Source: Pyrus communis (lineage: Eukaryota; Streptophyta; Magnoliopsida; Rosales; Rosaceae). Taken from it: DNA of 64,000 nucleotides. The position numbers and the translations under genes are program-made. The first letter of the stretch is position 1; every line of letters begins with the position of its first letter. The notes under the pieces were generated by a model that saw only the letters and a program-made list of their open reading frames with translations, was not told where the DNA came from and searched no databases. Location: contig NC_084803.1 in NCBI RefSeq assembly GCF_963583255.1, forward strand, positions 5,824,121 through 5,888,120. The letters run 5' to 3'. Of the stretch, positions 24,531-35,493 are shown one piece after another.

Positions 24531-25520
24531 TACCACTTTTGAGTCTCAGTGACCAGTGTTTTTTTTTTCTTTCGAAAAGTAACAATTCATTAAGCACAAA
24601 GGAGATTACAAGCCAACCAAAGGGAAATAAAATAACTCAAAACATATTGGGGAATCAAATATATAAAAGCACAACTCAATTAAATAGATAAAAATTAATA
24701 CTCTAATCCTTAATCTCTAACAGCATAGCTCGCTGTCACTGCTGTTATGAAAGTCTTGCCAGTAGCCACCGAGGTAGCAACATTAGAGAAAACGATTGAG
24801 TGGTCAATTCGACCAAGACATCGCAACACAAAAGTAACAAATCCGTAACCAAAAGGACACCATATCCAGATTTCGTCACAAAAAAAAACAGAACAAAGAG
24901 ATAGTCACCAGATCAAAATCTCATTCACCAATCCCTGCAAATATATACAAACACAAGAACACATGGATAGAAGGTGAGGCTAGGGAGTATGTAAAATACC
25001 CTTACTTTGGACGAAGCCGCAGAACATTTGGCCTCAAGGGAATTCCAGGAAGGTGGGAAATGAATCTAGCGACCATTTTCGACCCGGAGCCGTGCAGCTT
25101 TCTCCAAACCTCCGGGAAAAGCATGAAAAAAAAGGCTCGAATGGGCAGATCGGAGCAAAGGATGGGGTGGGGATGGATTATGAGGAGGGGAGTAGAGGGA
25201 AAGAGTGAGGGGAGATGGAAGTTTGGGTTTGAAAAGGGACAGCCAGAGGAAAGGAGAGGGAGGGAAGTAGGAAAGGGACATGAAGCCCAAATCTGACACG
25301 CTCAGGAAAAAATTGGGACAAAGCTCAAGGAAGATAAAACTCAGGGAAAATTGCAAAAACAGAGAAGGGGAAAAGGAGAAGGAGGGAAGGAGGAGAAAAA
25401 TAGAGGTGGGAGGGGGATATAGCTACCGGCACTCAAGCCAAAGGCTAGGGCCGGCGGCAAGGGTATTTACAGTTTTAGAAAACCAGAGAGGAAGAGCTCC
25501 TGCGGCTAGAGTGTTTGGCC
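24531..25520 (-). mobile_element. Retroposon-like block, poly(A) end to the left
   Basis: Read on the - strand, the block ends 'cttaatgaattgttacttt' and then A-rich sequence (T-run on the + strand at 24559-24568), which resembles the 3' end of a plant LINE. Upstream on the - strand is a pyrimidine-rich, GC-richer segment (about 25516-25060) unlike the flanks. A weak flank match (CCAGT-TTT) may be a target duplication. No reverse transcriptase frame was seen, so this would be a 5'-truncated or non-autonomous copy. The assignment is tentative. Confidence 0.35.
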
Positions 25521-25980
25521 AGTTTAATTTCTGATCCACACTGGGTCTTGCTAAAAAATTATTTTTAAGATAAAAGTAAGGGTGATCAGCATGGCACAGT
25601 GGCAGCTAGCTAGGTTATGCGTATACGTATGAAAGTTTGCAGTGTACGTACTACTAGCACCTTTATTTTGGGGGGAGGGAGAGAGATGGAGATGGGTCTC
25701 GCACAGGAATGCATGAAGCTTAAAAAGAAGAAGAAACAAAAGTACAACGACCCAACACAACATGCATGAGTACCTAGTAGGCCAAGAGTGAGTGAGTATC
25801 AAAGAAGAGGATGATTTTACACACTTTTTTCTTTTTCATTTGCACGTCCTGATTATTTTTGTTTGTTGATTTTTGATTATTTTCTTTGATTTGATGATCA
25901 GAAATAAAAATATAATGTACATGTGAAGAAAAAGTTGAAGTCATTTTTTCTAAAAGTAAGCATTAAATTTTGATGTTTTA

Positions 25981-26210
25981 GGGCTCGTTTGGATGTGTTT
26001 TTAAAATAACTGAAAACACTTTTGGTGAAAATATTTTTAGTAATCCTTAGTAAAAATGCAAGTAAATCCTGGAAAAGCACTTAAAGTGCTTTCTGGAAGA
26101 AGTACATAACTGGTGCTTCTTGCAGGAAGCACTTAAAGTGCTTTTGGAATCCAAAAACATTTTCTCTAAAAGCACTTTCAGCCATTTTAAAAGAACATCT
26201 AAACGAGCCC
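25981..26210. mobile_element. PIF/Harbinger-type MITE
   Basis: The element is 230 bp. The left end GGGCTCGTTTGGATGTG mirrors the right end, whose complement reads GGGCTCGTTTAGATGTT. The two halves also mirror each other inside (AAGCACTTAAAGTGCTTT occurs on both sides). A TTA target duplication is present (25978-25980 and 26211-26213), which is diagnostic for Harbinger-type insertion. It is non-coding. Confidence 0.8.
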
Positions 26211-26213
26211 TTA

Positions 26214-27969
26214 GATTAAACCAATACTAATATGAAAATAGATTTACTCATTATTGATGAGCATTACGACCACATTATATTTGGTTTTAATTTAGTGTAG
26301 GTTTGATAATTATTCGTTTTTTGTTTTCACGTTTTGTGTTAGTAATAAAGTGGAAACACAGAGAAAATGAGGGATGAAGGTTAATAGGATAGATGGAGAA
26401 GAAATGTACGAGGAAAGACACAAAATATAAACTAAAAATCAAACTTTTAAGTTGTTTTTACTGTCAAGACTTTGTTTTCTTTCATTCATCCTAATATCTT
26501 CAACATCTGTTTCACCAGCTTCTTCATCTGTCATTTCTTCTATGTGTTTCCTCTTGTCTCAACTACAAAAGTGAAAATTAATCAATAACCAAAACTAAAA
26601 GGATTATTAAATGAGCTCTTAAAATTTTGAGATTTACATTTTACGTTGCGTGTACAAATATTGCAAATCGTGGTACCATGTGGATGTTTTCTTTGTGGTC
26701 AAAATAACATGTTGCATTCCATGTCCAATCTGTCAACACCTCTTTTTAGTTTTTATCGTCACATATTCATAAGAGCACCTAAGGTACGGAATTAATAATA
26801 ACAGTTTCCTGAAGTTTGGGGTGATGGCTGATCATCTATTTCCTGACATTTAGACCCTGAATCTGATACTCACGTTTATTAGTCGTAGAATTAAATTCCT
26901 TGATCCGGATCATCAGTTTATGAACCAAACGACTTCATTTTCTTACTAATTAATGGACCATTAATTCTCTAAGAGCCCTAATGCTTAACACCTTTAGGTG
27001 AAGGGATTCTAAAACTAGGTTTTTTTTCGGAAAATAATTACAGTGCACACTATCACTTCCATATATGCACGGCAATTTTTGAATAAGAAATGAGAAAAAT
27101 AAACAACTGGACTTGAAAAGTATGAAATGATTCCTTGTTAGTTAAATTTCACCTTTTCTCTCTCAATATTTTCCAGTATTTGTAGTAAATTTGGCCTTCT
27201 TGTCATTTTAAACTGCTCGGTCCTCCGGAGCCTTGAGTTTTGCCCCTTTTTTCTTCGTGTGCAGGTTAAAGGCAATCACATTATTGCTGTATAGTTTTTA
27301 GGGTTAATTCGTGGTGCTTTACGTGGAGGGCTGGCCGTCGGTGATGTTGGTCCTGGTAGACTGGTGGTGCTCTCTTGGTCATGTGAGAGAAATATATATC
27401 GATGTAATTGAGCCACTTTGGCAGATGTGGTGGATAAGGAAATCTAATAGTGGCAGGGATATATATCACAAAGAAGAAAAAAGGTGGGGTTTGGAAATGT
27501 ACCTTTTTTTTTATTATTATTGTTTTAGGAGAAAAAGAAACTTTGGATGTGAAGCAGATTCTGTAATTGTCAAAAGAGTAACCTAGGAACTTTAATAATT
27601 AACTAGTACTTTTTTTTTAATCATCATGAACAAATAATGGACGCCGAGTTTATTTTTGACACATTGAAAAATTTATTCTGTTTAAGATCCGTAAGTTGAA
27701 TATGCTTAGTTTATTTCTTTTGTGACTTTGTAATTTTCTAATTTTAGGACGAAAATAAAAGGTATCTTACTTTGTTTTAAGTCTTTTTCAATGCTTTTGA
27801 ATCATCTTAGTTGTCAATTTAACAATCCTATCATGTATATGATTTGTGTCGTATTCATAGTGTTAATCTTTCACTTAATTATGTTCCAAACGAGACATTT
27901 TTTAGCTGAAGAGGTTTTCTTTAGGATGAGTTTAAAATTCAGTTTTAAAAAAAAAAAAAAAAATAGAGA
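26214..27969. other. AT-rich intergenic DNA
   Basis: No gene supported. An open frame at 27311-27586 (+) shows no family signature. No clear terminal repeats were found in this stretch. Confidence 0.45.
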
Positions 27970-28118
27970 ACTAATGAAAATAGCTTGAAAACTTTGAGTT
28001 TTAACAATAAGGACAAAATAAAGAGTAAAGTGAATATACCATGATTGACTTTTTTGTGTAAAAATATGAATTTTTCGTTAAAATGAACAGTATCAGAAAC
28101 TTTTCGTTAAAATTCCTT
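27970..28118 (-). repeat. Dispersed repeat, copy 1 of 5 (inverted)
   Basis: Marked by 'gaaaactttgagttttaac', 'ggacaaaataaagagtaaag' and 'tttttcgttaaaatgaacag'. The same blocks recur in reverse orientation at 34452-34680, 46790-46918, 57708-57858 and 58984-59135. There is no coding capacity and no clear terminal inverted repeat. Confidence 0.75.
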
Positions 28119-29111
28119 AAAAAAAAATTGCTAATAGTGGTTTGGACGATAAATTTTTTAATCGATAATCTAAAAGACTAAAATAAGGGATCTAATCTTA
28201 AGAAATATTTCATGACAACTCTTATACTAGTCCCCGGGATTGACTAGAGAAAAGTAAGAGAAAAAGCGGTGACAATCTTTCTTAAACCTTTTTTTTTTTT
28301 CCTCTTTGTTTTTTAGTTGTAGTTGCTAGATCTCTCGCACTATGGAAGAGAGTTTCCAATTCGCAGCTGTGGTCACTGTCATGCTTTGTCGAGAAGGGTT
28401 TTCATTGTTGTGGTCATGGTCATGGTTTCAAATTCTAGAGCGGGGATTGTTGTTTAGATGTGTATTGTGGTTTGTGCTTGACAAAAGATTATAAGAATGA
28501 AACTTTGAGATTTGTTGGAGAGTACTCATAACAGCTTTTTTAGCCAACGATTGCAAATCATCAGAGATTGCGGTCTTTTCCTCATGGAGCCTTTAAGATA
28601 GATCTCAGGCTTGCAATATTTTAGTTCTCATGACTGGGGTTTAGGGTTTAGGAATAAGGATCCTCCATAGTTGAAGAATCGTATCGTATTAATGTATTTG
28701 TAATTGTAAGGTTGTGATGTTCTTTTGACATGTGGTCTCTTGAATTATTCCAAAGATTAACATGTCTGTCATATGTATATATTTGAACTGTTTTAATGGA
28801 ATTTCTTTTGCTAAAAAAAAATTTGATGACAAAATTAAACTCAAAATTTGTCCATCTTCAAGGTATTCTCAACAATTGTTCGTTCTATTGTTACGATGGA
28901 AAGTATATGCACAAAAACGATCACTAAATCGTTAGATTTGATTTGATCACTAAATTGTTACATCGATTCAGGCGTAGAGTTTGAATCCTAAACCAACACG
29001 ACCACCCTTTTTATATGGACCAAAAACCAAAAAGGAAAAGGGAAATTACGGCCAAATTTTGATTTGGTTTTCGTAATTGACCAATGTTATACTTTTGGAC
29101 ACAATATTTTC
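28119..29111. other. Intergenic DNA before the Harbinger element
   Basis: No supported gene. Several T-rich runs and no recognisable element ends. Confidence 0.45.
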
Positions 29112-29821
29112 TAAGAGTAGATCCACCCCAGCTTTTTTTGCCCAGCACCCTGTTCAATTAACAGCCCGGCACCCTGTCCAAAACCTCCAGCCCGTGAAAC
29201 AGCCTGGCACCCAGCCCATGCCAGGCAGCAGGCCAGCCCATTTCGGACAGACCCAGAAGCCGGTCCAAAACGCTGGCGCGTGCACAACACTTGCGACTGG
29301 GCGCGAGTAGGAGACAGCGCTGCAGGCGGCGGGCCCCGCGTTTCAGCGCAAGTTGGCTTTGAACGGGTGAGGGCTACGTGGCCCTCCTCAGAGTCGTTGG
29401 ATTTCCAACTGCTAGTTTTTGTAGGCCGTTGGATTTCCAACGGTAAAACAAATTTAAATTTGACTTTTAAAATAGACTGTCTGATCACAGATCAACGGTC
29501 CACGTTTTTTTCACCAAAAAAAAAATTAAAAAAAAAAAAAAAAAGGCCCAACGGTCAGAATTTTGACCGTTGGCCACGTGGCAGCTGATTGGCTGTTGGA
29601 TTTGATTATTTTTCAAATCCAACAGTCCAGATTAATTACAACATTAAAATTTATTAAAAATTGTGAAATTTTTTTAAAAAATACAGAAAAATTTTAAAAA
29701 ATTAATTAATTTTTTCTATAAATACCTAACCCTCATCTTCCACCTTGCACCACATTTCAATATTTTATACACTTTCTACACTTTCTACATTTGAATATTT
29801 TGTACACTTTGAGAGAAAAAA

Positions 29822-30957
29822 ATGGCTTCGTGGAAGCTCATTGAAGATGTTACGTTGTGTGAATGTTGGGTTCGCATTACTCATGACTCAATTACGGGTA
29901 ATGAGATGGATAAGCGAAAAATGTGGAGTAAAATTGCGAAATCGTTTTGCGATGTACATGGAAAAGATGCCAGATCTAGTCAAGGTCTTCAAGGTCGTTG
30001 GAAAAAACTCAACGCATCCTTTACTTGTTGGAAAAACGCCATCTCTCATGCTTCTGGTAATCTGCGTAGTGGGACAAGTTTAGCGGATGAGGTAACAATA
30101 TTTTTATTTATTTATATGCATTCCACCCACATCAATATTTTAATTTATTTAATTTCTTATGTAATTTCTATGTAATATGCATTCCACGCCCATCAATATT
30201 TTAATTTATTTATTTGTGTTACACCCACATCAATATTTTAATTTATTTATTTGTGTTACACCCGTATTTTTTAATACTATCTTATCCCACATTTTTATAG
30301 ACACTACAAGCACAAGCATTCTACAATGCAAAGAACCGTAACAAATCATTCAACAAATGGGAATGTTGGCAAATTGTCAAAGATTGCCCTAGATGCAAAA
30401 TTGTGGCAACCGGTCCAGAAGTTGTCATGCACAGTATGGGTCTACACAGTTCGCCAGAAGCAGACACAGCCGAACAAGAAGCCAACACATTTGAAGACAC
30501 GGAAGGGACGCCTGAAGAAGTGCCAGAGACCCAACCGACTTGTCAGTCCCTCAGGCCTCAAGGTAAAAAGGCATCAAAGAAAAAAGGTAGTTCTTCCAAA
30601 AATGACTACACTAAATATATGGAGGAACTTGCTCGTCAAGGTGAAATGAACATGGCATGGGAAAAGGCTAGAGATGAGGAAAAAGCTACTGCTATGGCAG
30701 CAATAATAGCAGTTACTGAGGCTCGTGATGCGGCGGCTGAGAGACAAAGAGAAATAGTTAATCGAGAGAACGAGATGATTAGAGAAGCATTTCATCGAGA
30801 GAATGAGATGCTTAGAGAAGAAAGGATGGCTCAAACAGATCGTGACACTATGAACAAGTCTCTAGTAGGACTATCTCCGAATTCAAAATATTTTTGGACA
30901 TCAGAAAAAAAAGATGTCGTGCGAAGGAGGCGTGCAAGAGATGCCGAAACAAGTTAA
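29822..30957 (+). CDS. Harbinger ORF1: Myb/SANT-like DNA-binding protein
   Basis: Two exons, 29822-30091 and 30301-30957, join in phase 0 (GATGAG | GTAACA ... TTTATAG | ACACTA) to give 308 aa without interruption. The first 60 residues are a Myb/SANT-like domain with regularly spaced Trp (ASWKLIEDVTLCECWVRIT, then MWSKIAKSF, then GRWKKLNASF). It is followed by WECWQIVKDCPRCKI and a long charged helix (about 200-270) rich in Arg, Glu and Ala, likely a coiled coil. This layout is that of plant PIF/Harbinger ORF1 products, often mislabelled in databases as 'glutathione S-transferase T3-like' or NAM-associated. In this superfamily ORF1 binds the element ends and helps bring the transposase into the nucleus. 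The frame is intact here, unlike the partner transposase. It should not be annotated as a host transcription factor. Confidence 0.82.
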
Positions 30958-31087
30958 AGGGGTTCCAGCTACAGAAATCCTAGCAACCAAGATCCTAGCA
31001 CCACATATCCTAACTCCACAGACTTTGTATAATTTCGCATTTATTTGTACTACTTTATTTAATTTGTTATGTAATTTCTTAACATTT

Positions 31088-31330
31088 TTAGAACTTTATT
31101 TAATTTCTTATGTAATTTCTTATTTATGTTTAGAACTTTATTTTATTTCTTATTTATTTTTAGAACTTTATTTTATTTCTTATGTAATTTCTTATTTATT
31201 TTTAGAACTTTAGTTAATTTCTTATGTAATTTCTTATTTATTTTTAGAACTTTATTTAATTTCTTATGTAATTTCTTATTTATTTTTAGAACTTTATTTA
31301 ATTTGTTATGTAATTTTTGTACTTTATTTA
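31088..31330. repeat. Tandem repeat, 42-bp period, about six copies
   Basis: The marker TAGAACTTTA recurs at about 31089, 31131, 31161, 31203, 31245 and 31287; one interval is shortened to 30 bp. Each unit is mostly T-rich (TTTATTTAATTTCTTATG). It lies between the 3' ends of the two convergent transposon genes. Confidence 0.85.
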
Positions 31331-31595
31331 AATATTTGAATAAGATTACATAAACTCACCAAATAAACATTAAAAAAAAACACCAAATAAAATTACATAA
31401 CCTCACCATTTAAACTTAAAAAAAAAAAAAACACACTAAATAAGATTACTTAAAAAACAATACACTTTATTCTTCAACCACAAGCCTTATTTTAATTCTC
31501 TTCGCCTTCGTGCAATCCCCACTGATGGTCAATCAAATCATTCTGGCGGGTTATGTGCCAGTATGGCTTTTGCAATGAAGTGTACCACTGAACGA

Positions 31596-32897
31596 TCAAT
31601 TCATTGTAACGTCCATCCCGTTCAACGGCTCGTGTTGCACGGGATCTTCGGTCCGGTCATGAGCATAGTAGATTTGTGTTCTTGAGTTGTTCATCGGATC
31701 CGGCTCGTATTCATCGACGGCATCATAATCATACTCGTCTTTAACAATCATGTTGTGGAGAATAACACACGTCATCATGATGGATCGAAGAGCCTCGACA
31801 TCAAACATTCTAGCTGCAGCCCTGACAATGGCCCAACGAGCTTGCAGGATACCAAAATAACGCTCGACATCCTTCCTACACCCTTCTTGACACTTTGCGA
31901 AGTGTTTCTATTTTTCACTTTGCGGATGTGGCACTGTTTTAACAAATGTTGACCACCTTGGGTAAATACCATCTGCAAGGTAGTATGGTCCCTCGTATTT
32001 ATTACCATTAACCCAATATGTGCATCTCGGCCCATTTCCTTGTAGCAGTTCGTCAAACACTGGAGATTGGGCAAGGACATTTAGGTCATTCTGAGCTCCT
32101 GCAACACCAAAAAAAGCATGCCAAATCCATGTATCAAAAGAAGCCACCGCTTCCAAAATGATGTTTTTGGCTCATTTTTTGTCGCCATAAGCTCCTTGCC
32201 ATGCACTTGGACAATTTTTCCATGTCCAGTGCATGCAGTCGATGCTTCCAATCATGCCAGGAAAGCCTCGCATCTCACCCTTCCTCAGAAGCCTTCGCAT
32301 GTCCCTTGGCGTGGGTTGCCGAAGGTACTCATTGGTGTAGAGGGCTTCAATTGCAGAGCAAAACTGCATTAGGGACTCCAGAACTGTTGTTTTTCCCATC
32401 CTTACGATCTCATCCACTTGATCTGCAGATGCTCCATATGCAAACATTCGCAAGGCAGCCGTAATTTTTTGCTCAGGAAGAAGACCTAGAACATGAAAAG
32501 CATCATCTTTTTGCACAAAATATGGATCATGGTTGCAAACATCACTCATGATTTTATCGAACAAACTTCGTTGCATTCTAAAACGACGTCTAAAAACATG
32601 ATCAGGGAAAACGCTGTTGGGAATAAAATAATCTTCCAAGAGATCTTTACCTCGTCTTTCCCTTCTTCTATTGATGTTTGCCGCACATCTGGGTTTGGCT
32701 ATCTGACTCATAGCATCCATGATACGGCGGGAATGTGAGGCCCTCCGCCTTCTATGGTGATCATCCTCATCCTCCTCCATTGCGAAGGCCTCATCTCCAC
32801 CTCCACCTTGGTCAAGATTGACCAATTCTTCTTGTTGTGCCAACAACCTTTTTTGCTGCTCTTGTAACTGTTTATACGCTCTCCTTGAAGAAGACAT
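31596..32897 (-). pseudogene. PIF/Harbinger DDE transposase, two in-frame stop codons
   Basis: One reading frame of 434 codons on the - strand shows the whole plant Harbinger transposase and no frameshift. The N-terminal part is Gln/Glu-rich, then charged with an RRRERRGKDLLEDYF block. A helix-turn-helix-like region follows (ADQVDEIVRMGKTTVLESL). The first catalytic Asp lies in MIGSIDCMHWTWKNCP, the second in GAQNDLNVLAQSP, and the Glu in CRKDVERYFGILQ, so all three DDE positions are kept. The frame is cut twice: TGA at 32174-32172, just after GAYGDKK, and TAG at 31910-31908, after PHPQSEK. Both cuts fall before a catalytic residue, so the product would be inactive. The near-intact frame suggests recent inactivation. 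Sequencing or assembly error is possible but would have to occur twice. Confidence 0.85.
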
Positions 32898-33037
32898 TGT
32901 AAGAACTCAAGATTTGAAAACGATAAAGAAGAATTCTGAGCTAAAAAAAAGGATTGAGTTTAGTGTGAGGATGGATGTAGGGATGTAGGGTTTATATGGA
33001 CAAAAAAAAAAAAGAAGATGAGGTTCTGGACAATGCC

Positions 33038-33360
33038 ACGTGACACTACGTGATTGGTTGAAAATCTTATCGAAATCTTGGCTAAATTATTGTAAACAGG
33101 AAGTGACACGTGGCGTGTCGGGATTGGTTGAAAATCTTATCAGAAATCTATCTACAAAATAGTACGTTCGGATAATGACATGTGGCGTGACAAGATTGGT
33201 TAAAAATCTTATCGAAATCTTGCCTAAATTATTGTAAACAGGAAGTGACACGTGGGTTGTCGGGATTGGTTGAAAATCTTAGCAGAAATCTATTTACAAA
33301 ATAGTACGTTCGGATAATGACACGTGGCGTGACGAGATTGGTTAAAAATCCTATCCGAAA
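33038..33360. repeat. 142-bp tandem repeat with G-box and CCAAT-type motifs
   Basis: Two full units and a partial third. 'tgtaaacaggaagtgacacg' is at 33091 and 33233, and 'agtacgttcggataatga' at 33161 and 33303; both pairs are 142 bp apart. Each unit has two half-units with CACGTGG or a variant followed by GATTGGTT. It sits directly upstream of the transposase gene (start 32897, - strand), inside the element. Confidence 0.85.
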
Positions 33361-33610
33361 TTAAAACTATTTTTTTATTTATTATTTTATAAAAAATTTA
33401 TTTAATATTTTAAATGGACTGGGTGCCAGCGCATTTTGTAGGGGTGGAGATCGTTTGTGCCAGCGCATTTTTAGACTGGATGCCAACACATTTTTTTTGG
33501 GGTGGAGATGCTTTGGCCTATTACTGTTCATTAGGGTATATTACTGTTCACTGAAGTGGATAAATGGGCTGGGTGCTGGCGCAAAGTTTTTAGGGATAGA
33601 GTTGCTCTTA

Positions 33611-34451
33611 TAGTTTTATGAATGCTGCAATTCAAGGATGATAACTTAATTTCATCAAATTTTAACGCATATAACACATAAGTTGCATATATAAGCGTAT
33701 AATTGACTCTTAAGAAGTGTAAAACACCTCCCCAATCCCCACATTGCCTTAAAGTGCTAATATCGTCAACAAAACATCGAAAGGATTAAGTGTCTGTCCT
33801 TATATTGCAACAACTACCAAACTACATGACGATTGGATTACCATAATTCAAACCACAAAAATAGTAGTGGAACTTTTGCCCCAAGTACACTAACAGAATG
33901 ATATAATTTGACCAAGAATCCTTTATGTACCCTAATAGTAGTGACTAGTGATATTTTTGTCCCACGAGATACAATATTAAATAATTTTAATTTTCACATT
34001 GAAACATGATTTTCCCACGATTTTTTTATCTATGTACACCCTTATTTAGTTTTAATTTTAAAAATAGAGATACGCAAAATAAGAAAATGAACACATTTTA
34101 TTATGTTGTGGCTCGTATATTAAATAATTAGAGCAATGCTTAGGACCTCAGTCAAAAGTGGAAATTCTTTATGAACTTTATGTCACCTAATAGTTTAACA
34201 TTGATTTTCATATTAATATTATAAAAACAGTAGATAATAGAGAGTTTACTAAGACTTTTACTTTTGAGAGTCTCCTTAGACCATCTCCAAGGGATAATCC
34301 TAATTGGAATATTACACAATCAAATTTGAAGGTAGAAAGAAACTCCAACCGATATGTCAATTCTATTTGGATTTGCATATGAGTCTTGCTGTCAAATTTG
34401 AAATATGAAAAAGGTGTTGTGTCCTATAAATATCATTTATACAAAAAAATA
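33611..34451. other. Intergenic DNA with a possible degraded MITE
   Basis: No gene. At about 34129-34290 the left segment (GAGCAATGCTTAGGACCTC) is weakly mirrored at the right (complement GAGATGGTCTAAGGAGACTC), suggesting an old TIR element. The target duplication is not clear. Confidence 0.35.
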
Positions 34452-34680
34452 GGGAACTTTAACGGAAAAACTTCCAATACTGTTCACTTTAACGAAAAAC
34501 CACATTTTTACACTAAAAAGTTAATCTTGATAATATTCATTTTACCTTTTATTTTGTCATTATTGTTAAAACTCAAAGTTTTACAATATTTTAATACTAA
34601 AAAATCAATCATAGTACTATTCGCTTTACCCTTATCGTTAAAACTTAAAATTTTCAAATTTTTTTCATTAGTTTGTTAAA
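34452..34680 (+). repeat. Dispersed repeat, copy 2 of 5 (longest)
   Basis: Shares 'tgttcactttaacgaaaaac', 'cattttaccttttattttgt' and 'ttcattagttt' with the other copies. The right half appears twice (about 34540-34580 and 34612-34680), so this copy contains an internal duplication. Confidence 0.75.
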
Positions 34681-34682
34681 AA

Positions 34683-35493
34683 ATATATAATTTCGTGAAA
34701 GAAAAAATCTAACGTTGCAACACAGCGTTCCTCTTATAGCCGCCGGGAAATACAAAATTCCTAATTCAAAAAATTAAACGCGTACCTTTCTTGTCTTTAT
34801 GTTTTCAAATTCTGACCGTCCATTGTACCCCTAGGTCTAGCAAGAGTCATCATCACCCGTACACGTGTTCCCTCCCACTGACCTCCGACGCTACGCTTTC
34901 CGGACTCTAATTAGCGCCAAATTCCACTCGCGTCGATCTCACAGAATAAAACCTAAAGCTCCTCCAGATCCAACGGCTGGCCACCAGTCCTCACTCTCCC
35001 ACGGTCCCACCCACTCTTGATTGTCCAACCGAGATTTCAATCCACACCGTCAGATCAGCCATCGCTCTCATCCAGCCCTCCATTATTTAGGAAATTCAAT
35101 TTCAAAAAACATCGAGAGGGAGTGAAAGTGAAAAAGACCAAAAGTTTGAGAGCTGCTCTATCTACCCCAATTCTTCCGATTCTCTTCAGTCTCTGTAATT
35201 CTCTGATCCGGTTCGAGATTTTCAGCAGCTCAAAATCGAGCTCCTTCAGAAATTTCAAACCTTTTTTTTTTTCAAAATTTTATGGCTGCTTTTTCGGTAG
35301 TGGAAATCGCCGCCGTCGGTCCGCGACGGTCTCCGGTGACGATTGAGCTCCGAAACGACACCGTTTCTACGTTACGGATGGCGTGCGCGGTGGAATTATT
35401 TCTCGAAGGGTTTTGAGCATTTGTGTTTTGGAAATTAAATGCGAATTTGGGAGGCTAATTGTGCATGTTGGCGTTTGAATTTATTGGAGATTA
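34683..35493 (+). promoter_or_regulatory. Promoter and 5' leader region of the TCX gene
   Basis: The region becomes GC-richer from about 34850 and leads into the ATG at 35494. An open frame at 35017-35346 is probably leader sequence. The transcription start was not resolved. Confidence 0.4.

Larger units (their letters stand above)
29115..33607. mobile_element. PIF/Harbinger transposon, about 4.5 kb, two genes
   Basis: The left end reads GAGTAGATCCACCCC and the complement of the right end reads GAGCAACTCTATCCC (10 of 15 match). CCAGCACCC follows shortly inside both ends. The flanks are TAA (29112-29114) and TTA (33608-33610), close to the 3-bp TTA/TAA target duplication of this superfamily but not identical. 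Inside are the two standard Harbinger genes, placed convergently: a Myb/SANT-like ORF1 (+) and a DDE transposase (-). Both subterminal regions are GC-richer and carry GGGTGCCAGC-like repeats and CACGTGGC followed by a GATTGG motif. The size is that of an autonomous element. Confidence 0.8.

Noticed and set aside
25060..25534. Charged ORFs (+) and a Ser/Pro/Leu ORF (-)
   Set aside because: They arise from a purine-rich tract in the retroposon-like block; no domain is visible.
29822..30957. Host Myb/trihelix transcription factor gene
   Set aside because: It lies inside TIRs with a transposase and has the standard Harbinger ORF1 layout.
31088..31330. Possible CRISPR-like array
   Set aside because: Units are directly tandem with no unique spacers, inside a plant transposon.
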